From an uncultured Bacilli bacterium (lineage in GTDB: Bacteria; Bacillota_I; Bacilli_A; RFN20; CAG-826), in assembly GCA_944358755.1 (NCBI GenBank), contig CALVRY010000060.1:1-6964 (forward strand): DNA of 6,964 bases, written 5' to 3'. Below, in pieces: positions 1-5,757 of the stretch (its first letter is position 1; every line of letters starts with the position of its first letter). Position numbers and translations under genes: made by a program. The notes beneath the pieces were generated by a model, which was not told the DNA's origin, ran no database searches, and worked only from the letters and a program-made list of their open reading frames with translations.

Positions 1-3000
1 TAACTTGTTCCATCAAGTAATGCAAAGTAATTATCAGCACCACTCTCTTTCAAGACATAGGCACCATCATAACTTTCTACTTTTATCCAGTTATCAACTT
101 CAGCGCCTTCTGAATAATCTTTTCTTAAATATAAAGAATTATCAGCGCTTGAAATAAATAGTTTGATCGATTTTGATGGCGACTTATATTCAGTTCCTTG
201 AATTAGGCTTGAAGTTGGGCTTGTTCTAATATAATTTCTTCCGCCAATTATATAAATTCCGTTTTCAGTTTTAGCTGCTGAAATACTATCCCAACTTGCA
301 TTTTGAACATTTAATACATATGTATTTGTACCGATTGAAAAATCCAAAATTGTCCTATTGTCAGATGATCTCAAACCAGTTCGGAATGGACCAGTTTGAT
401 TTTCGACATTTTCGGCAATCCAATTGCCACTTTCACTATAATGAGCGAGTGAGTTTTCGCTATCTGTTTTTAAGGCACCATTTTGATAATTATTTTCATA
501 AACATAATGGTAACCAACTTGATTTTTGAATAATAATTTATCGAATTCTTGATTATTTGTGCCTAAAATTGCGTTAAATGTCTTAACTTCACTAACAATT
601 TGATTGCTATTAACACTTATAATAGATGAAGAATAATTAAGATTTGCTTCGTTTTCACCAGAAACAAAGTCTTCAACTGAATCAAAAATAGTTGAATCAT
701 TAACTTTAATCTCGCCTAGAACACTTGGTTTATAAGTTGAAACTTCATTAAGTGTTGTTCTTAAACTTCCACCAAGAGTTAAATTTTCACTAGATTTCGA
801 ATAAATTCTAGCACCTTCGGCTAAATTTAAGTCATGAATTAATAAGTTCCCAGTTTCACATCTTAAATATGTTGCTAAATCAACTTTATTGAAATTGACA
901 TTAAGTTCTGAGTTAGAAAGATTGAAACCTATAACGTTTGAATTAAAAACTTCATTTGAATCTTCTGTAACTGAGCTTACATCTTCAATTTCAAGAAGTT
1001 TGACATTGTTAACTCTAACTTCTGTTCCACTTCCATTAAGTGATTTATTTTTGCTGTCTAAAACAATATTTCCGCTCTTCAAATTGATTAGCGAATTATC
1101 ATTGTTACCGATAAAGACAAATTTGTTTTCATTCACGATTGAAGAAGAAACATAATCAAAGCTTGTCTCAAGTTTTGAACCGGTTTCAAATGTCGTTTTA
1201 ACTTTTAACGAATTGAATTTATAAGAATCAAAGAGATTTGCACCATTTGTTGCGCGAGCATCAATTTGATTAAAATCTTGATAATCTTTTATGGTAATAT
1301 TTGTGAAAAGATTGCCGCCATTTTTCACGACGATTTCTCCAGTATTTTTGGAGTCATAAATTAAACCATTTCCGATTAAACTTCCACCATTATTGACAGT
1401 AATTTTGTGTCCATTTAAGTCGATTGAAGCAAATTCACCTAAAATGTCACCACTTCCTTCTTTAGTTAAACCAATTTGAGATCCGATAATTAAAGAACCA
1501 TCAATTGTTAAATCATTTTCTAAAGTTAAAGTAAGTTTTGCATCGTTTTCACTAACACTATTTGCAACTTCACCACTTGAAACATTAGTCACTAATCCAC
1601 GTGCTTCATCATTATTTAATGAATATTGTGAATAAGGAAGGTAAAGTTTCTTACCTTTTGCAATGTTAGAAATATTAGACGAAACTTTGTACTTAGTTTT
1701 GTCATCGTTTGCTTGTAAAACAAGTTGATAGAATGGATTAACTGTATCATAAACGTTAAAAGCGTCGGATAATTTATCAAATTTTGTTACATCATAATCA
1801 CCATGATAAATCTTGATTGCTTGGTTTTGTATGTTTCTATCAGCTAAATTCGTTGTTGAATAAGGAAATTTGCTAATATTTGCGTTGTTATAATCTTCAA
1901 AATATAAATTTGTAATATTTGTATTTCCAAAAGATGGTGCAACGGTAATATCGATTTGGTCTTCACCTTCTCCGATTGAGAAAGCAGCATCACCAAAATC
2001 AACTGTTTCAAAAGCTTTTTCAGTTTTTACACCATTTTCATCAGTTTGATATGTTTTTGGAATGTATAAATTTTCTAAATCGAGTTCATTGAATGCATTA
2101 AATTGAACATTTTGAAGAGTTGATGGTAAGTAAATATTCTTTAAATTCGATTTACTCGCACCTGTTTCAGGATCTCTTTCTCCAGAAAAAGCGTAAAAAC
2201 TAACTGTTGTAATGCCTTCTTCTAGAATAATAGTTTCGACATCATAAATCGATGGCGTTAATTCTTTAGCACCAATATCTGGAAGGAATTTTTCTAAAAG
2301 TTGAGGAATAAACGAAATTGGTCCAACAACTACTTCCTTTGAATCGTGGAAATTTGAATAATGCCTACTTTGAATTTTTATTGTATCAGGCATATTTTGA
2401 TCAAAAGGAATTTGAACAGATTTACGATATGTTTGTACTAAAGTTTCAGAAAGTCCTAATGCTTCATTAACATTAGCAATATTTTCTTGATTTAAAAGAC
2501 TATCAATAATTGAATAAAGATCGTTTCTTAAAAATGCTAAATCTTTACCTCTAAAATCGAGTAAACCTGAAGTAAATTCTTCTAAACCATCAATTTTGAT
2601 TGAAAAATCTGAAATATAGAAGAAATTTGGATCGTAAGCTTTGGCATTAGATGTATCTGGAATAATTCCACCATCTTTTACCATTGAATATGTTTTTAAA
2701 GTATCGCCTCCAGCATCAAATTCATGCAAAACAAATGGTAAATTGTTCATCAAATTTGACATATCGAAGGTTGTATTTCCACTTTCATCTTGGTAAATAT
2801 AATCTCCAAAGGTGAAATTATCAGGCGAACCATCATCATTTGTGTCGTTAACAATAATAGGCACATTTCCAAAATCAACGAAATATTTAGTAGGATTTTC
2901 GCTAAAAGTAAAGTCTGAGAAATTTAATTGACCAAGATAAGTTGCTGTATTTTCGTCACTTACTAAAACACCTTTAAAAGTTTCAATATCAAAATAAAAA

Positions 3001-3170
3001 AGTGGCACTTTTTCTAAATCTTGATTTTCATGTTTAGCATAAAATGCTTTATAGGCTTCTTTTCCTCTATCTTTCCATTCTTGATTTGGGTCTTTATCGT
3101 ATTGACAACTGCTTAATAATAATGCAACACCGACAGCACTAAGCGACAAAATTCCGGCTTTTTTAATCAT
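1..3170 (-). CDS. Large surface lipoprotein with BspA-type leucine-rich repeat and beta-helix-like regions (3' end outside window)
   Basis: I checked the frame triplet by triplet: it is open from ATG 3170 to the left edge, 1056 codons with no stop, so the C-terminus lies outside the window. The N-terminus is a lipoprotein signal: Lys at 3-4, a hydrophobic stretch at about 5-19, and lipobox L19-S-S-C22, so the mature protein should be acylated at C22 and displayed on the membrane surface. Residues 109-117 match the calcium-loop pattern DxNxDGxxD. Residues about 311-374 carry LRR_5/BspA-like units (VETIILEEGITTV, NLKNIYLPSTLQNVQFNAF, LENLYIPKTY). Residues about 580-620 (IDLNGHKITVNNGG, GEIVVKNGG) look like rungs of a parallel beta-helix. 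The rest is rich in Asn, Ser, Thr and Lys, with only one further Cys, at 771. The start is supported by GAGG at 3177-3180, six bases upstream, and it overlaps the methyltransferase 3' end by 8 nt. Ligand unknown; adhesion or glycan/protein binding is inference. [Confidence was missing from the original entry; 0.5 is a placeholder.]. Confidence 0.5.
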   Translation of the reverse strand, partial: MIKKAGILSLSAVGVALLLSSCQYDKDPNQEWKDRGKEAYKAFYAKHENQDLEKVPLFYFDIETFKGVLVSDENTATYLGQLNFSDFTFSENPTKYFVDFGNVPIIVNDTNDDGSPDNFTFGDYIYQDESGNTTFDMSNLMNNLPFVLHEFDAGGDTLKTYSMVKDGGIIPDTSNAKAYDPNFFYISDFSIKIDGLEEFTSGLLDFRGKDLAFLRNDLYSIIDSLLNQENIANVNEALGLSETLVQTYRKSVQIPFDQNMPDTIKIQSRHYSNFHDSKEVVVGPISFIPQLLEKFLPDIGAKELTPSIYDVETIILEEGITTVSFYAFSGERDPETGASKSNLKNIYLPSTLQNVQFNAFNELDLENLYIPKTYQTDENGVKTEKAFETVDFGDAAFSIGEGEDQIDITVAPSFGNTNITNLYFEDYNNANISKFPYSTTNLADRNIQNQAIKIYHGDYDVTKFDKLSDAFNVYDTVNPFYQLVLQANDDKTKYKVSSNISNIAKGKKLYLPYSQYSLNNDEARGLVTNVSSGEVANSVSENDAKLTLTLENDLTIDGSLIIGSQIGLTKEGSGDILGEFASIDLNGHKITVNNGGSLIGNGLIYDSKNTGEIVVKNGGNLFTNITIKDYQDFNQIDARATNGANLFDSYKFNSLKVKTTFETGSKLETSFDYVSSSIVNENKFVFIGNNDNSLINLKSGNIVLDSKNKSLNGSGTEVRVNNVKLLEIEDVSSVTEDSNEVFNSNVIGFNLSNSELNVNFNKVDLATYLRCETGNLLIHDLNLAEGARIYSKSSENLTLGGSLRTTLNEVSTYKPSVLGEIKVNDSTIFDSVEDFVSGENEANLNYSSSIISVNSNQIVSEVKTFNAILGTNNQEFDKLLFKNQVGYHYVYENNYQNGALKTDSENSLAHYSESGNWIAENVENQTGPFRTGLRSSDNRTILDFSIGTNTYVLNVQNASWDSISAAKTENGIYIIGGRNYIRTSPTSSLIQGTEYKSPSKSIKLFISSADNSLYLRKDYSEGAEVDNWIKVESYDGAYVLKESGADNYFALLDGTS

Positions 3171-3921
3171 TTTGGTCCTCTTTTCTAAGTGTTGATGCTG
3201 CATACATAATAATTCCTCCTGCAACGCCAACATTTAAACTATCTATTTCGTTAATTTCTATCTTAATTTTTAAATCACTTTTATCTTGAATATCTTTAGA
3301 TATTCCTTTTCCCTCATTACCTAAAATTATCACATAGTTCTCGCTTTTTTTAAAGTTTATTTTAGATAAATACTCCGAATTTACATCTAAAGATGTACTT
3401 ACTAGTTTGTAACCGCTTTTCTGCAAATCAAAAAGTTTATTTTTATCTCCTTCAACGACATTTAATTTGAACACACTTCCTTGAGAAGATTGAATCGTTT
3501 TAAAATTATATTTAAAAGCACAACCACTACTAAAAATTATATCTTTAAACCCAAAAGCTAATGCTGTTCTTAAAATTGTTCCAACATTGCCAGGATCTTG
3601 AACATCGTCTAAATAAATAACACGGTTTGATTTAATTTCTTTTTCAGGTATGTATTTACAAACCGCTAAAACGTTAGTTATTGACTGATTTTGAGATATT
3701 TTTTTCATCAACATTTCATCAATTTCGTAAATGTTGTTGTACAACGATTTATCTTTAAAATTTGGTAAACAAAAAATATAGTCTATATAATCTTTCGCCA
3801 TTTCAATAAGATGGTTTCCTTCGATAATAAAACGTTTTTCTTGCCTTGAAAATGCATTATTTCTTAATTTATTAACATATTTTATTAAATCATTGTCTTT
3901 ACTTTTTATGACTTTTATCAT
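3163..3921 (-). CDS. SpoU/TrmH-family 2'-O-ribose RNA methyltransferase (RlmB/YsgA-like)
   Basis: The 252-residue protein has the layout of bacterial SpoU enzymes that methylate the 2'-OH of a ribose in 23S rRNA or tRNA using S-adenosylmethionine. The N-terminal part (about 1-90) includes RFIIEGNHLIEMA, typical of the small substrate-binding domain. The C-terminal trefoil-knot (SPOUT) domain shows motif 1 at 105-120 (DDVQDPGNVGTILRTA, with the conserved N112 and R118), motif 2 at 197-207 (VIILGNEGKGI, with E203) and motif 3 at 228-241 (SLNVGVAGGIIMYA, with S228 and N230). These are the residues expected for catalysis and cofactor binding, so the enzyme should be active. The exact nucleotide cannot be told from sequence. 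It starts inside the stop codon of the upstream protease gene (ATGA, 4-nt overlap), with AAAGGA at 3931-3936 as ribosome site, and runs into the lipoprotein gene. Family confidence is high; the choice between RlmB, YsgA and TrmH is open. Confidence 0.93.
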   Translation of the reverse strand: MIKVIKSKDNDLIKYVNKLRNNAFSRQEKRFIIEGNHLIEMAKDYIDYIFCLPNFKDKSLYNNIYEIDEMLMKKISQNQSITNVLAVCKYIPEKEIKSNRVIYLDDVQDPGNVGTILRTALAFGFKDIIFSSGCAFKYNFKTIQSSQGSVFKLNVVEGDKNKLFDLQKSGYKLVSTSLDVNSEYLSKINFKKSENYVIILGNEGKGISKDIQDKSDLKIKIEINEIDSLNVGVAGGIIMYAASTLRKEDQND

Positions 3922-4562
3922 TTGAAAATTTCCTTTGTTAATTTGTGATGTACTTCTTTATAATTTGGGTAATAATTATATACAACATTATAAAATTTTG
4001 ATGAGTGGTCAAAATAATAATGATGCGCTAACTCATGAACTATTACTGAATCAATAATTTCTAATGAAAAATGTACTAAAAAGATGTTGTAAGTTATAGT
4101 GTGAGTTCTCCTCGAATTGACTCCATAATTTGTATTTTTCTTTCTTAGTTTAACATCATAATATGGAGAAATATTCATTGCTTGTTCATATAATTCAGTT
4201 CTCATTTTGAAAATTGGCAAGGCAATATCTTTAACTTTTTCATAAAAATTATCCAAAGAAAGGAACAAAAAAGTTTTGCCGCAAACAGTTACAAAACCAT
4301 CTTTTAGTTCTTGATATTCACCAAAAACATAAATTCCCTTTCCATCATAATATTTCTTCTTTTGAGAATCTCTTTCAATCAAAAAAGAAGCGTGTTTTTT
4401 TAAGCCATCAATAATGTATTTATTCGAAGTGAAAAAAGGCGATGTTATATAAAAAGCGCCTTTTCTAAAATGGTAAATGATTTTGCGATTTCTTGCGCTT
4501 CTTCTAATAAAAACATCATATTGTTTTCCTTGATATTCATATCGAGCAACTAAGTTATACAT
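3918..4562 (-). CDS. YgjP/DUF45-like (M48-related) zinc metalloprotease
   Basis: The product (214 residues from ATG 4562) matches the YgjP-like metallopeptidase domain, a soluble family with a zinc-binding HExxH. The motif VIVHELAHHYYFDHSSKFY places HELAH at residues 176-180 and a likely third ligand His in DHS at about 186. Before it is NYGVNSRRTHTITYN, the counterpart of the family's WGSCS...I.fN segment, with Tyr in place of Trp. The N-terminus (YEYQGKQYDVFIRRSARNRKIIYHFR) also fits the family start. Length is near the usual 220-240. A longer frame begins at TTG 4580, but its first codon lies just upstream of a TATAAT box, so it would not be on the transcript; I chose ATG 4562. The stop is TGA at 3918-3920, overlapping the methyltransferase ATG. 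It is the first gene of the minus-strand operon. Substrate unknown. Confidence 0.88.
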   Translation of the reverse strand: MYNLVARYEYQGKQYDVFIRRSARNRKIIYHFRKGAFYITSPFFTSNKYIIDGLKKHASFLIERDSQKKKYYDGKGIYVFGEYQELKDGFVTVCGKTFLFLSLDNFYEKVKDIALPIFKMRTELYEQAMNISPYYDVKLRKKNTNYGVNSRRTHTITYNIFLVHFSLEIIDSVIVHELAHHYYFDHSSKFYNVVYNYYPNYKEVHHKLTKEIFK

Positions 4563-4571
4563 ACAAGAAAA

Positions 4572-4577
4572 ATTATA
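4572..4577 (-). promoter_or_regulatory. -10 box (TATAAT) of the protease-methyltransferase-lipoprotein operon
   Basis: A perfect TATAAT reads leftward and ends nine bases before ATG 4562, with no ribosome site between. Transcription would start at or within a few bases of that ATG, which implies a leaderless or nearly leaderless mRNA. No convincing -35 box is present at 16-18 nt spacing (the 17-nt position holds TAAATA), so an activator or a weak promoter is possible. A chance TATAAT in AT-rich DNA is the alternative. Confidence 0.5.
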
Positions 4578-4622
4578 CAATAAACGAAGACAAATATTTA
4601 TTATTAATACGTAATTATTTCC

Positions 4623-4648
4623 GTGAAAATTTTAGTATAAGTTTTCAC
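4623..4648. repeat. Inverted repeat GTGAAAA-N12-TTTTCAC in the divergent intergenic region
   Basis: Two perfect 7-bp arms, at 4623-4629 and 4642-4648, face each other across 12 bases. The spacing puts the half-site centres about two helical turns apart (19 nt), as for a dimeric regulator. It lies about 45-75 bp upstream of the leftward -10 box. The half-site sequence occurs again as TTTTCAC at 4702-4708. Operator function is inference. Confidence 0.4.
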
Positions 4649-4703
4649 AGTAAATAAAAAAATGCAAAATTCCCCGGAAATTTACATAAAAAGTATATAT
4701 TTT

Positions 4704-4749
4704 TTCACTAGATATAGAATTTTATATCTTGTAAAGATATAATAGTGAA
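4704..4749. promoter_or_regulatory. Promoter and overlapping dyad upstream of the DUF523 gene
   Basis: TATAAT at 4738-4743 is a good rightward -10 box; a weak TAGAAT at 4715-4720 sits 17 nt upstream as -35. The expected start is near 4750, giving a leader of about 20 nt. The -10 box is covered by a perfect dyad with 9-bp arms (TTATATCTT 4722-4730, AAGATATAA 4734-4742, 3-nt centre). Outside it, TTCACTA at 4704-4710 is complementary to TAGTGAA at 4743-4749. GATATA at 4711-4716 can also pair with TATATC at 4723-4728, an alternative to the main dyad. Its position suggests a repressor operator over the promoter; which protein would bind is unknown. Confidence 0.5.
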
Positions 4750-4770
4750 GTTAAATTTGTGAGGTGTTTT

Positions 4771-5208
4771 ATGGAAACGATTATTGTCAGCGCATGTTTA
4801 TTAGGTGAAAATACAAAATATAATGGAGGCAATAATTACGATCCTCGAATTGAAAAATTAAAAGAAAAATACAACATCATCCCTATTTGTCCAGAGTCTT
4901 TTGGCGGACTTAAAATTCCAAGAGAACCAAGCGAAATTCAAGGTGCTTTTGTTGTTTCTAAAAGCGGAAAAGATGTCACTAATGAATTTAACGAAGGTGC
5001 ACATAAAGTTATTAATATCGTTAATTATATGCATGTCAAAAAAGCGATTTTAATGGATCGCTCACCAAGTTGTGGAGTCACAAAAATATATAATGGTAAA
5101 TTCAATGGAACTCTCATCCCTGGGCTTGGCTACACCGCTAGATTATTAAAAGAAAAAGGCGTTGAACTTTATACAATCGACATGATCGATGAACTATTAA
5201 AAGATTAA
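4771..5208 (+). CDS. Stand-alone DUF523 protein, TudS-like [4Fe-4S] desulfidase homolog
   Basis: The 145-residue protein is a single-domain member of DUF523. Conserved blocks are SACLLG (7-12), PICPESFGGLKIPREPSEI (38-56) and DRSPSCGVTKIYNG (96-109). It has exactly three cysteines, C9, C40 and C101, each inside a conserved block. In the characterised relative TudS (2-thiouracil desulfidase) the DUF523 domain holds a [4Fe-4S] cluster on three cysteines and leaves one iron free to take sulfur from the substrate; the match here supports cluster binding. Desulfuration of a thiolated base or another thio-compound is inference. ATG 4771 is chosen over GTG 4759 because GAGGTG at 4761-4766 is well placed for it and would lie inside the longer frame. 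The TAA stop overlaps the next gene's ATG by one base (TAATG), so the two genes are probably translationally coupled. Confidence 0.9.
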   Translation: METIIVSACLLGENTKYNGGNNYDPRIEKLKEKYNIIPICPESFGGLKIPREPSEIQGAFVVSKSGKDVTNEFNEGAHKVINIVNYMHVKKAILMDRSPSCGVTKIYNGKFNGTLIPGLGYTARLLKEKGVELYTIDMIDELLKD

Positions 5209-5741
5209 TGAAAACTAGAATTTTAATTTTAAAAATATGCTTTATAGCTTTATTTTCAGCACTAATTTTTGTGTCTGCCGCTTTTTTGGCTATACCTTAT
5301 GCTGGCGGAGCAGGTTATTTTAACTTAAGCGATGCTTTAATTTTATTTGCAAGCGCCTATTTAGGGCCAGAAATTGGCATAATTTCCGGAATTATAGGTT
5401 CTTCATTAAGTGATTTATATGCTGGTTTTGCAAATTGTATTCCGTTTACAATCTTAGCAAAATCACTTGAAGCGATTGTATTTTCATTAATTTTCTTTAT
5501 TTTCAGAAAAAGAAAATATATAAAACATATTTCTTTTTTTATAGCCCCACTTTTCATGGTAGCATCTTACATTCCTTATTATCTTTTATACGACAATGGT
5601 CAAGGAGTTTTGGCCTTAATTTCATCTTGCTATGACTTATTGCAAGGGACACTTGGAGCAATAATTGCACTTAGTCTTTATCTAGTTTTTATCAAAATAA
5701 AATTACCTTATACTAGTTCAAATATATTAAATAAGCGCTGA
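5208..5741 (+). CDS. ECF transporter S component (DUF1393/PF07155-like), substrate unknown
   Basis: The 177-residue, strongly hydrophobic protein has five or six membrane segments at about 7-29, 41-52, 53-74, 79-99, 108-128 and 133-163, as in S (substrate-binding) subunits of energy-coupling-factor importers. The signature is at 38-73: YFNLSDALILFASAYLGP, then GIIGSSLSDLYAGF, followed by a conserved K85 in TILAKSLEA. S components bind a vitamin or similar small molecule outside the cell and need the shared EcfA/EcfA'/EcfT module for transport. No such module is in the window, so this would be a group II system using one encoded elsewhere. The substrate cannot be read from sequence; vitamin precursors such as riboflavin, pyridoxine or hydroxymethylpyrimidine are possible. 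The start overlaps the upstream TAA and has no strong ribosome site of its own, so translation likely depends on the DUF523 gene. The TGA stop lies inside the terminator hairpin. Confidence 0.85.
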   Translation: MKTRILILKICFIALFSALIFVSAAFLAIPYAGGAGYFNLSDALILFASAYLGPEIGIISGIIGSSLSDLYAGFANCIPFTILAKSLEAIVFSLIFFIFRKRKYIKHISFFIAPLFMVASYIPYYLLYDNGQGVLALISSCYDLLQGTLGAIIALSLYLVFIKIKLPYTSSNILNKR

Positions 5742-5757
5742 AATTCAGCGCTTATTT
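5729..5757. terminator. Bidirectional intrinsic terminator between convergent genes
   Basis: Arms 5729-5740 and 5746-5757 pair perfectly over 12 bp around a GC-rich core (GCGCTG/CAGCGC), with loop AAATT. T-rich sequence follows on both sides (TTATTTTATTC rightward, TTATTTAATATATTTG leftward), so it can end both the DUF523/ECF transcript and the GH77 transcript. It carries the last codons and TGA stop of the ECF gene, and its right edge touches the GH77 TAA. Confidence 0.88.

Noticed and set aside
296..1155. Small plus-strand reading frames at 296-529 and 889-1155
   Set aside because: Both lie antisense inside the verified continuous lipoprotein frame, have low-complexity products with no recognisable motif, and lack convincing ribosome sites.
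4563..4580. TTG 4580 as start of the protease
   Set aside because: The six extra codons span the TATAAT box, have no ribosome site, and fall outside the family's usual N-terminus.
4671..4680. Small palindrome-like TTCCCCGGAA between the divergent promoters
   Set aside because: The arms are only four bases and the extended arms are out of register by one base, too weak to call an operator.
4759..4770. GTG 4759 as start of the DUF523 protein
   Set aside because: The extra codons contain the GAGGTG ribosome site for ATG 4771, and family members begin just before the SACLLG block.
5357..5557. 66-codon minus-strand frame inside the ECF gene
   Set aside because: It is the antisense shadow of a gene with clear ECF S-component motifs and has no family match.
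5208..5756. Reading TGA as Trp (code 4), which would extend the ECF protein through the hairpin
   Set aside because: Trp is coded by TGG at many conserved sites (GH77 block YKWWRHRL; lipoprotein), the long frames contain no in-frame TGA, and TGA 3918-3920 also ends the protease gene in an ATGA overlap.
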